From an uncultured Chloroflexaceae bacterium (GTDB lineage: Bacteria > Chloroflexota > Chloroflexia > Chloroflexales > Chloroflexaceae), in contig CAKZQX010000732.1 in the NCBI GenBank assembly GCA_937141995.1, positions 1-12,550 on the forward strand: DNA of 12,550 nt. The letters are read 5' to 3'. The notes below the pieces were generated by a model. That model made no database searches and was not told the DNA's origin. It was given only the letters and a program-made list of their open reading frames with translations. The position numbers were made by a program, and so were the translations under genes. Shown one piece after another: positions 1-5,929 of the stretch; positions within the stretch are counted from its first letter, which is position 1; each line of letters opens with the position of its first letter.

Positions 1-234
1 GATGGGCGCGCCGATCACAATAAACAGCGCCGGCAGCGTCAGGACCAGTCGCACCCAGAAGGCCACGTTGTCCACATCCGCAAAGACCGCCTGCATGGTC
101 GGCAGCACCGGGGCAATTGTTGCGCCGGCCATCACCGTAAGCATGCTCGTCGCCAGCAGGGTTCCCCTGAGCACGAGACCATCGGCGGTATGCGCGGGGC
201 GCAACGTGGCGACATGGTTGGTATTTTCGATCAT
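1..234 (-). CDS. MFS transporter, N-terminal part (runs off left edge)
   Basis: Partial gene read leftward from an ATG at 234-232; only the first 78 codons are inside the window. An AAGGAG ribosome binding site lies about five bases upstream. After a short hydrophilic N-terminus of about 20 residues comes a first hydrophobic helix (about residues 21-45) containing MAGATIAPVLP, then a soluble stretch AVFADVDN and the start of a second helix containing RLVLTLPALFIVIGAPI. A first helix ending in A-x-I-x-P-x-LP, followed by R-L-V-L-T-LPAL, is typical of drug-efflux-type members of the major facilitator superfamily, which export small molecules by proton antiport across the inner membrane. The substrate cannot be told from this fragment. 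It is divergent from the methyltransferase gene, and a promoter plus dyad lie just upstream. Family assignment is fairly secure; subfamily is not. Confidence 0.8.
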   Translation of the reverse strand, partial: MIENTNHVATLRPAHTADGLVLRGTLLATSMLTVMAGATIAPVLPTMQAVFADVDNVAFWVRLVLTLPALFIVIGAPI

Positions 235-282
235 GATTCTCCTTGTGCAGCGCAATGCATAGCAGGCGACGCGTTTATGCGA

Positions 283-327
283 GTAGAACGTGTACTGAAT
301 TCTACCAGACTATATCACACGCGTCAC
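283..327 (-). promoter_or_regulatory. Candidate promoter and overlapping dyad for the MFS gene
   Basis: Read leftward, GTGACG (327-322) and TAGAAT (304-299) are separated by exactly 17 bases and match the vegetative -35 and -10 hexamers at 4/6 and 5/6 positions. A perfect six-base inverted repeat GTAGAA-N11-TTCTAC (283-288 and 300-305) covers the -10 hexamer and the expected start site, which is where a repressor would bind. Autoregulated MarR- or TetR-type control is common for efflux pumps, but no regulator gene is visible here, so that is inference. The leader to the ATG at 234 would be about 58 bases. Confidence 0.4.
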
Positions 328-496
328 CTGGCTTACATTCCGGCTCATACGGACTGGAGGACCGGCTCTGTGACCGCCCCGTTGTCGCCATAGAGATGTT
401 ACACTGCTGTTGCGTGCCGGAACAAAAGCACGTATCATGTCGCCGACTTGCTGTGTTTTGTAAATAGCTCGCATCCTGTACCTCAAGGAGTAGGTC

Positions 497-1270
497 ATGC
501 CTGATCTAAAGACCCTCTATCTTAACCACCTCAAACGCAGCCTGATTGACATCAGCAACCGTGATCTGCCCGAAACGATTATCGATCCGGGTTCGTTTGA
601 AGAAGGTACTCAACCGGAATGGTTTAACCATTTCTGGTTTGGAACCACACTGACGATGTGCGGTTTGAAGAAGCTGGACAGTGTGCAATTCTGTGTTGAA
701 GACTGTCTGGCACGGAATGTACCGGGCGACCTGATCGAGTGTGGCGTGTGGCGTGGGGGTGTGTCAATCCTGATGCGGGCAGTACTTGCCGCGCATAATG
801 TCACCCACCGGGTGGTCTGGGTGGCCGACTCGTTCGAGGGTTTGCCCACACCGCCGCCCGGTTCGCAGGATGCAGTGATGCATCAACTGCCTGCATTGAT
901 CGACGCCAATCACTACGCGGTCGATCTGCCTACGGTCAAGGCAAACTTTCAACGGTATGGCTTACTGGATGAGCAGGTGCGGTTCCTGCCGGGCTGGTTT
1001 GCGGATACGCTGTCGGACGCGCCGATTGAGCAGATCGCGCTGCTGCGTGTCGATGGTGACTACTACGAATCTACGCTGGATATTCTGACGAACCTCTACC
1101 CTCGCCTCGCGCCCGGTGGCTATATTATCCTGGATGATTGGGGACTTCCGGTTTGTGGCGAAAAGCAGGCGGTCCTGGAGTATCGCGCCGCCCATGGCAT
1201 CACTGATGAGATTATTGAGGTGGACTGGCAATCGGCCTACTGGCGTAAGGGTTCGGGGACGAGTAGCTGA
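497..1270 (+). CDS. TylF/MycF-type class I O-methyltransferase
   Basis: A 257-residue S-adenosylmethionine-dependent methyltransferase of the macrocin O-methyltransferase (TylF/MycF) family. The start is supported by AAGGAG at 485-490, seven bases before the ATG. Visible motifs in order: the SAM-binding glycine loop LIECGVWRGG (residues 79-88); ADSFEGLP (110-117), whose acidic residue D111 should contact the SAM ribose; RVDGDYYEST (184-193); and YIILDDWG (209-216), whose D213-D214 pair corresponds to metal-binding acidic residues in the family. The length matches the family. TylF and MycF methylate sugar hydroxyls of macrolides, but relatives are also found in polysaccharide and glycan loci, so the substrate here is unknown. 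No glycosyltransferase or polyketide gene is nearby, which argues against a macrolide cluster. The protein lacks a signal peptide and should be cytoplasmic. The next gene starts 49 bases downstream and may be co-transcribed. Confidence 0.85.
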   Translation: MPDLKTLYLNHLKRSLIDISNRDLPETIIDPGSFEEGTQPEWFNHFWFGTTLTMCGLKKLDSVQFCVEDCLARNVPGDLIECGVWRGGVSILMRAVLAAHNVTHRVVWVADSFEGLPTPPPGSQDAVMHQLPALIDANHYAVDLPTVKANFQRYGLLDEQVRFLPGWFADTLSDAPIEQIALLRVDGDYYESTLDILTNLYPRLAPGGYIILDDWGLPVCGEKQAVLEYRAAHGITDEIIEVDWQSAYWRKGSGTSS

Positions 1271-1318
1271 GTTGGGTCGGGGATGTGTGGGTGTACGATT
1301 TTGAACGTAGGGTAGTAT

Positions 1319-2206
1319 ATGAATACAAGTAGTAACAGTGGAAACGATAACCAGCAAACCGAAGTAGTCGAGTTACGCCGGCGCATTGCCGAGTTAGACA
1401 GTATGGAACAACGTCTGCACCAGACCGAGCAGTTTTTGCGGGTGGTCTACGATGAAGTTCCCTATGTTATCTTTGTCTATGATGTACTGGAAGATGGCCG
1501 GTTCCGCGCTGTGCGTATGAATCAGACGGGAGCGCAACTGACCGGCCTGTCCGTGGATCATTGGACGGGCAAATTCCCCGAGCAGATCCACCCGCCGGCA
1601 GATGCGGCGGCGATCACCCAGTGCCTGGCAGCCGCGGTTGAGGCGGGCAAATCTGTTGAATTCGAAGAAGAGTTATTGTTTCCTTCCGGTACTGTCTGGT
1701 CGCAGTCAATATACAGTCCGATCCGTGACGATACCGGGCGGATCTACCGGGTTGTCGGAACGGCCCTCGATGTTACTAAACGTAAGCAGCGCGAACATGA
1801 AGAGTTGCAGAAGCGCGAAGCGATTATCGAACAGCAGTCTACCACGCTGAACGAACTTTCGACGCCGCTGCTGACCATCAGTGAACAGGTTGTGGTGATG
1901 CCGCTCATCGGTGCCATGGATTCGCGCCGTGCCCGGCAACTCATGGAAACGCTGTTGAGCGGAGTTGCCGATGCCGGGGCCCTCATTGCGATCCTCGACA
2001 TTACCGGTGTGCTGATGGTGGATACGCAGGTGGCGAATACATTGATCAGGGCGGCCCAGGCTGTCAAATTGCTTGGAGCGGAAGTAGTCCTGACCGGAAT
2101 TCGCCCCGAAATTGCCCAGACGCTGGTGGGATTAGGGGTCGATCTGAGCGAAGTTGTCACCCGCAGTACGTTACAGGCAGGGATTACCTACGCGCTGCGC
2201 CAATAG
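1319..2206 (+). CDS. RsbR-like PAS-STAS regulatory protein
   Basis: A 295-residue protein. Residues 15-40 are a charged helix, about 38-155 form a PAS sensor domain (YDEVPYVIFVYDV through the closing GTALDVTKRK), about 156-180 form a coiled-coil linker, and about 184-295 are a STAS domain. The STAS part is close to the RsbR group of stressosome proteins: DITGVLMVDTQVAN and LTGIRPEIAQTLVGLGVDL are hallmarks. Aligned from memory to B. subtilis RsbRA, Thr236 (in VDTQ) falls on Thr205 and Ser202 (in AMDSRR) falls on Thr171, the two residues phosphorylated by RsbT; Ser replaces Thr at the first. RsbR proteins normally carry a non-heme globin-like N-terminus, so a PAS sensor is a variant input domain. 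No RsbS, RsbT kinase, phosphatase or anti-sigma gene is adjacent. The ribosome binding site is weak (TAGGG at 1308-1312). It may share a transcript with the methyltransferase gene. Confidence 0.85.
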   Translation: MNTSSNSGNDNQQTEVVELRRRIAELDSMEQRLHQTEQFLRVVYDEVPYVIFVYDVLEDGRFRAVRMNQTGAQLTGLSVDHWTGKFPEQIHPPADAAAITQCLAAAVEAGKSVEFEEELLFPSGTVWSQSIYSPIRDDTGRIYRVVGTALDVTKRKQREHEELQKREAIIEQQSTTLNELSTPLLTISEQVVVMPLIGAMDSRRARQLMETLLSGVADAGALIAILDITGVLMVDTQVANTLIRAAQAVKLLGAEVVLTGIRPEIAQTLVGLGVDLSEVVTRSTLQAGITYALRQ

Positions 2207-2280
2207 TTCCCCGACTCCCCGCACATCCAACATTCCGTCCTCAGGTCGAGATGACCACTTGAGAGGAAGCAATGCCACCC

Positions 2281-2310
2281 GGCAGGGTGATGCAATAGTA
2301 TTACCCTGCC
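2281..2310. repeat. Hairpin in the gap after the PAS-STAS gene
   Basis: GGCAGGGT (2281-2288) pairs perfectly with ACCCTGCC (2303-2310); two further weak pairs (G-U, A-U) leave a ten-base loop. No T-run follows, so it is not a textbook intrinsic terminator, although it lies 75 bases after the PAS-STAS stop codon. It may act as a 3' mRNA-stabilising stem or as part of a factor-dependent terminator. The remainder of 2207-2460 shows no gene. Confidence 0.4.
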
Positions 2311-2460
2311 ACTCACTCGGCACGACGCCTGATCGCCCGGAACCAGACCACCCCCCTGCGACATTCTCTCACCCCACTGCGTACAAAACATAGCGCGACC
2401 CGATCACGCCGCATCGTACGCTCGCAACCGTTCGTAACAGACTGGTAATGATCTGGTTAG

Positions 2461-2503
2461 GCCGGTCTACTATCATTGAACAGAGTGGTAGACTGGCTAT
2501 CCT
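2461..2503 (+). promoter_or_regulatory. Candidate promoter with overlapping operator-like dyad upstream of the DUF2207 gene
   Basis: GCCGGTCTAC (2461-2470) and GTAGACTGGC (2488-2497) form a ten-base inverted repeat with a single G/T wobble and a 17-base centre. Inside it lies TTGAAC (2476-2481), followed 16 bases later by TATCCT (2498-2503); these match -35 and -10 consensus at 4/6 each. The dyad flanks the -35 box and its right arm fills the spacer, a geometry suited to a repressor or activator. The start codon of the DUF2207 gene is about 150 bases downstream, so a long leader would be made. Promoter strength and regulator are unknown. Confidence 0.4.
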
Positions 2504-2654
2504 ACCCTCCGACGGAGCAGATGTAGACATAGTACCTGGAATAACTTGTCCCGCCGGTTACATTGCCCGGTCTATCGGCATCCATCCGTGGGTGACGGTT
2601 GTGCCGATCGCGTTTCTCCCATTCTGATTCAACGTTATAGCCGAGGAGACCGTC

Positions 2655-4577
2655 ATGAAATCCGCTGCCCTTCGTCTCAGTCTGCTGCTTTTCCTGCTGC
2701 TGACCCTGGTCGCCTGTACTTCCTCCGACGAGCCGCAACCGCTCGTCAATCGGCGCGATGGTGATATTACAATCCTCCAGAATGGTGATATCGAGGTTGT
2801 CGAAACCTGGGAAGTGGCGTTTCCGGGAGCAACCTTCACGCGCGCCTTTCGGACGATTCCGCTACGCGAAGGTACTGCCGTCATCAACTGGCAGGTGTTT
2901 GAAGGTGAACAGCGCTACCGACAGAACAGCAATCAGCGGAAGTATACCTTTGACATCTTGCAGGAAGACGACGAAGTGACGGTCAACTGGTACTATCCGC
3001 CGTCGATTAACCGAACGCGCACGTTTCAACTGCACTACACCATCCAGAATGCGCTCTTTGTCTACCCCGAAGGCGATCAGATCTTCTTAAAGTTTATTGA
3101 GGCCGATCGCGGCTACACCATCAACGCGTCCCGTGTCACCGTGCATCTGCCGCAACGCTTCGCGGCCGAGCAACTCCTGGCCGAAACCTATCTCAACCGC
3201 AACCCTGGGCAGGGCGCGCGTATTATCGACGGGCAGACGGTGGAGTTCACTGGCGGCCCCTTCGCGCCGGGCGAGGAGTGGGAAATCCGAGCACAGTTTC
3301 CCCAGGGCGCTGTCGCCACCAGCGTCCAGCCGTGGCAGGTTATTTACGATAACCAGCCAATGTACAACCTCATCTCCCTCTTCGCCGCGCTGATTATCGG
3401 CATCGTCGGGTTTGCCGGACTCTACCTGCTCTGGGATATGTTTGGGCGGGATAAGCCGGTCGGCAAGATTGCCCGCTACTACACGCGGCCGCCGGATGAC
3501 ACACCTCCCGGTATGGTCGGTATCCTGATCGATGAGAGCGCCGATCTGCGCGACATTATCGCAACAATTATTGACCTGGCCCGGCGTGGGTATATCCGCA
3601 TCACCGAACTAACCGGGACCAGCATGCTGGGCTCAAACGATTTTGCGTTTGTGCGCACCGGCAAGGACGAAAGCGCGCTGCGACCCTTTGAGCAGCGGAT
3701 TATGCAGGTTATCTTTGGTGTACTGGAAAAGCAGTTTGTTTCCAACCTGCGCGACCAGTTCCATCTCTCCATTCCGCATCTCAAGCAATGCCTGTATGAT
3801 GAGGCCATCAACAATGGTTACTTCTCCCACAACCCGGAGTCAGTGCGCTACTGGTTTGCCACGATTGGCGTGATCCTGGTCGCCGTAACGGGAATTGGCG
3901 GCGCTGTGGGCTACTACTTCCTGGCACCCTACGCGCCCTACTCGGTCGTGGCTTTTATCACTGCCGGCCTTGTCGCAGTGAGCTTGCTCATCATCAGCCC
4001 CTTTATGCCCAAGAAGACGGTTCGGGGCGCGACCGTGGTGGCGAAGTGGCAGGCCTTCAAACGGTTCCTGCAACATATCGAGCGCTACACCCAGGTCGCC
4101 GATGCGCGCAATCAGTTCGATCTCTATCTGCCCTATGCCATCGCCTTTGGCCTTGAACGGAGCCTGGTCGAGAAATTTGCTCGCGTCAATACGCCCGCAC
4201 CGGACTGGTATGAACCAAACCCGCTCATTCTGGGGACCGGGACCGGTGCCTACGTCGGCACTGCCGGTGGAACGAACATCCGTGGCGATGTAGCACTGGT
4301 GGATGGTTCGCTACCCTCGCTGGACAATATGGCCCAGAACCTGGGCACGACCCTGGACGCCATCAGCATGGATTTCTTCAACATGCTGGATGTTACCGCT
4401 TCCGCCTTTACCAGTCAGGTCAACCTGTTTGATGCAGCCAACGCAGGTGAAGACGGGCTCTTTAGCTGGATCGGTAATAATAACAAGGACGATAGTGGGA
4501 TCTTTGGTGGTGGCGACTTTGGTGGTGGCGATTTTGGTGGCGGTGGGTTTGGTGGTGGATCAAGCGGCTTTGGATAG
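2655..4577 (+). CDS. DUF2207 family multi-pass membrane lipoprotein with glycine-rich tail
   Basis: A 640-residue membrane protein of the DUF2207 type; molecular function is unknown in the family. The start is set by GAGGAG at 2643-2648. The N-terminus is a lipoprotein signal peptide: hydrophobic run LLLFLLLT, then lipobox LVAC with Cys21 as the likely lipidation site. Residues about 30-225 form the outward-facing beta-rich domain that defines DUF2207, including DGDITILQNGDIEVVETWEV. A first membrane helix spans about 237-262, a cytoplasmic domain with GMVGILIDE and LARRGYIRITE (winged-helix-like) follows at about 275-395, then two helices at about 399-423 and 429-451, a second soluble region, and a tail from about 615 rich in FGGGDFGGG repeats. 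Such Gly-rich tails are usual in DUF2207 and TPM-domain proteins. It heads the cluster with the zinc-ribbon, helical and SPFH genes, suggesting an envelope complex. Confidence 0.8.
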   Translation: MKSAALRLSLLLFLLLTLVACTSSDEPQPLVNRRDGDITILQNGDIEVVETWEVAFPGATFTRAFRTIPLREGTAVINWQVFEGEQRYRQNSNQRKYTFDILQEDDEVTVNWYYPPSINRTRTFQLHYTIQNALFVYPEGDQIFLKFIEADRGYTINASRVTVHLPQRFAAEQLLAETYLNRNPGQGARIIDGQTVEFTGGPFAPGEEWEIRAQFPQGAVATSVQPWQVIYDNQPMYNLISLFAALIIGIVGFAGLYLLWDMFGRDKPVGKIARYYTRPPDDTPPGMVGILIDESADLRDIIATIIDLARRGYIRITELTGTSMLGSNDFAFVRTGKDESALRPFEQRIMQVIFGVLEKQFVSNLRDQFHLSIPHLKQCLYDEAINNGYFSHNPESVRYWFATIGVILVAVTGIGGAVGYYFLAPYAPYSVVAFITAGLVAVSLLIISPFMPKKTVRGATVVAKWQAFKRFLQHIERYTQVADARNQFDLYLPYAIAFGLERSLVEKFARVNTPAPDWYEPNPLILGTGTGAYVGTAGGTNIRGDVALVDGSLPSLDNMAQNLGTTLDAISMDFFNMLDVTASAFTSQVNLFDAANAGEDGLFSWIGNNNKDDSGIFGGGDFGGGDFGGGGFGGGSSGFG

Positions 4578-4611
4578 GTCGCACCAGTGCATGTGTAAAC
4601 AAGGAGGCATT

Positions 4612-5193
4612 ATGGTTGGTAGTAGCAAAATTGTTGGCATCATTTTTATGGCCGTCGGTATCATTATTGGTTTGCTGGTGACGATCTTCATCGGGACTGG
4701 TGTTGCTACAGGTGGGGTTCAGACAGCCGGTGGTGCCGTCCTGGGTATCGGTGCATGTGGCGTTGTACCGCTGCTGGCGTTTGGCGGTGTGGGGATGTTC
4801 CTGTTTATGCGCGGACGGGCCGAGGAAGCCGAGATGATTGAGGTGCGCCGACGCGAGCGGCTGCTGGGGATGATTCAGGCACAGGGGCAGGTCTCGCTCA
4901 ACAGCATGATGGTTGAGATGAAAATGAACCGCGACCAGATCAAGCAGGCGATCTACGACCTGGTTCATCTGGGGCTGTTTGCGGGCTATATCGACTGGAG
5001 CAAGCAGACCTTTTACTCCCGCGATATGGCACAGGTTGGGGATACCAAATGCCCTAACTGCGGTGGTGTCCGCGAGTTAGTTGGTCAGGGCATGGTGAAA
5101 TGCCCCTACTGTGGTGTTGAGTTGTTTATTCCTCCCGACGCTGTGCAGACCAATGCTGCCGCGACGCCGCCAATTCTGGGAGGAGGTATCTAA
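4612..5193 (+). CDS. Two-TM protein with winged-helix and C-terminal zinc ribbon
   Basis: A 193-residue protein. I chose the ATG at 4612 because AAGGAGG at 4601-4607 sits just in front of it; an in-frame ATG at 4591 has no such site. Two hydrophobic segments (about residues 7-29 and 41-66) form a membrane hairpin, with RGR following, so the rest should be cytoplasmic. Residues about 78-136 (RRRERLLGMIQAQGQVSLNS onward) have the pattern of a small winged-helix unit, with the MNRDQIKQAIYDLVHLGLF helix and a terminal beta hairpin. A zinc ribbon is given by C147-x2-C150 and C164-x2-C167. The winged helix may bind protein rather than DNA. It lies 34 bases after the DUF2207 gene and its stop overlaps the next start. 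Zinc-ribbon membrane proteins also accompany SPFH/PspA genes elsewhere (YdjG in Bacillus), which supports a role as adaptor in a membrane assembly. No exact family name recognised. Confidence 0.75.
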   Translation: MVGSSKIVGIIFMAVGIIIGLLVTIFIGTGVATGGVQTAGGAVLGIGACGVVPLLAFGGVGMFLFMRGRAEEAEMIEVRRRERLLGMIQAQGQVSLNSMMVEMKMNRDQIKQAIYDLVHLGLFAGYIDWSKQTFYSRDMAQVGDTKCPNCGGVRELVGQGMVKCPYCGVELFIPPDAVQTNAAATPPILGGGI

Positions 5194-5690
5194 TGGAAGC
5201 ACAACATCGTCTGTCCAATCTGGTTCGGCTCATTCCGGGTTATGCCGGATACCGGACGAAGGAGGATCGGCGCGATGCCGACAAACAGGTACGTATGCAT
5301 CTGGCCCGGCAGTATGCTGGTGAGCGAGAGAGTTTGACCAGCCTGGCACAACAACTGGTCGCTAATCGGCGGCTCGATCTGGTTGGGCAGTTGGAGCCAA
5401 TCGAGCAGATGCTGAACCGGTTCATCTCCCGCCTGGAGTATGCCCCGCGTGGCTATGCGGGCTGGTTCAACGCAAACCGGCTCAGCGAGACCGATCTGGA
5501 TAAGCTCTACGAGTTTGACGCGAAGCTGGCGGATGGTATTCCGCTCCTGCGCGAGCAGATTGGCTTCGTGGCTGCGGAGTGTACCACTGACGCGGACTGC
5601 AACGAGGCGCTAACCGCGCTCCGCGACTTCGTGAATGACTTGAACACACAGTTTGATACGCGCCAGACATTCCTGGCAGCGAATAAGTAA
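5193..5690 (+). CDS. Conserved helical protein of the SPFH module, function unknown
   Basis: A 165-residue, mostly alpha-helical soluble protein without signal peptide or membrane segment. The ATG overlaps the upstream TAA (TAATG), with GGAGGAG just before it, so translation is probably coupled to the zinc-ribbon protein. Two motif-like blocks stand out: PGYAGYRTKEDRRDADK (residues 15-31), followed by a long charged helix, and GYAGWFNANRLSETDLDKLY (87-106) followed by EFD. I recall related proteins next to SPFH and zinc-ribbon genes in other bacteria, but know of no characterised member. C130 and C136 are the only cysteines and are close together, possibly incidental. It could be a coiled-coil partner occupying the place that PspA has in Bacillus, but no PspA signature is visible. 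Function not assigned. Confidence 0.7.
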   Translation: MEAQHRLSNLVRLIPGYAGYRTKEDRRDADKQVRMHLARQYAGERESLTSLAQQLVANRRLDLVGQLEPIEQMLNRFISRLEYAPRGYAGWFNANRLSETDLDKLYEFDAKLADGIPLLREQIGFVAAECTTDADCNEALTALRDFVNDLNTQFDTRQTFLAANK

Positions 5691-5883
5691 CAGGAGGTAC
5701 GCGGTTACGAACCCGGAAGGAACATTCGCCTCCGGCAGGGCGGAAGATCCCATGCTTTTTCACAACATTTTTGCACTATGTGCAAAAATGTTGTGAAAAA
5801 GAAAAAGCACCATGCTGCCGCAGGCGAAATCCGCTGTTATCGGGAACCCATGTCCCGTTTGAACGCGCACTGCGTACGTCCTG
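5691..5883. mobile_element. MITE-like palindromic element, about 193 bp
   Basis: The stretch between the helical-protein stop codon and the SPFH gene is one large imperfect inverted repeat. The ends CAGGAGGTACGC (5691-5702) and GCGTACGTCCTG (5872-5883) are inverted with 11 of 12 matches. Sub-terminal ATTCGCCTCCGGCAG (5724-5738) pairs with 5815-5830 with one mismatch and one extra base. The centre is a perfect 21-base stem (5755-5775 with 5781-5801) around a five-base loop. TAA flanks both ends (5688-5690, which is the stop codon, and 5884-5886), consistent with a 3 bp target duplication. It has no coding capacity. A non-autonomous transposable element is the best explanation; a long regulatory hairpin is the alternative. 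Confidence 0.5.
5755..5801. repeat. Perfect 21 bp stem with five-base loop
   Basis: The left arm begins CTTTTTCACAAC and the right arm ends GTTGTGAAAAAG; all 21 pairs are Watson-Crick, around loop CTATG (5776-5780). A second GAAAAAG copy starts at 5801, so the outermost part of the left arm could also pair there (5753-5761 with 5801-5809). The stem would form in RNA from either strand and could pause transcription or protect RNA ends between the helical-protein and SPFH genes, but no T-run follows it, so it is not a standard intrinsic terminator. Confidence 0.85.
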
Positions 5884-5887
5884 TAAA
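5859..5887 (+). promoter_or_regulatory. Weak promoter candidate at the right edge of the palindromic element
   Basis: TTGAAC (5859-5864) and TGTAAA (5882-5887) are 17 bases apart and each match the vegetative consensus at 4/6. The -35 lies inside the palindromic element and the -10 straddles its right boundary, so the element could give the SPFH gene its own promoter. Low confidence: both boxes are weak. Confidence 0.2.
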
Positions 5888-5929
5888 TAAGTCGAAACGC
5901 AAAGGTAATCGCAATACTGGAGGATCATC

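Noticed and set aside
4303..4611. Upstream extension of the zinc-ribbon protein into the DUF2207 gene
   Set aside because: The frame is open, but it overlaps the DUF2207 tail with composition-biased sequence, and AAGGAGG directly precedes the ATG at 4612.
5755..5801. Reading the 21 bp stem as an intrinsic terminator
   Set aside because: The stem is AT-rich with A/T tracts inside it and no T-run follows on either strand, so it lacks the standard form.
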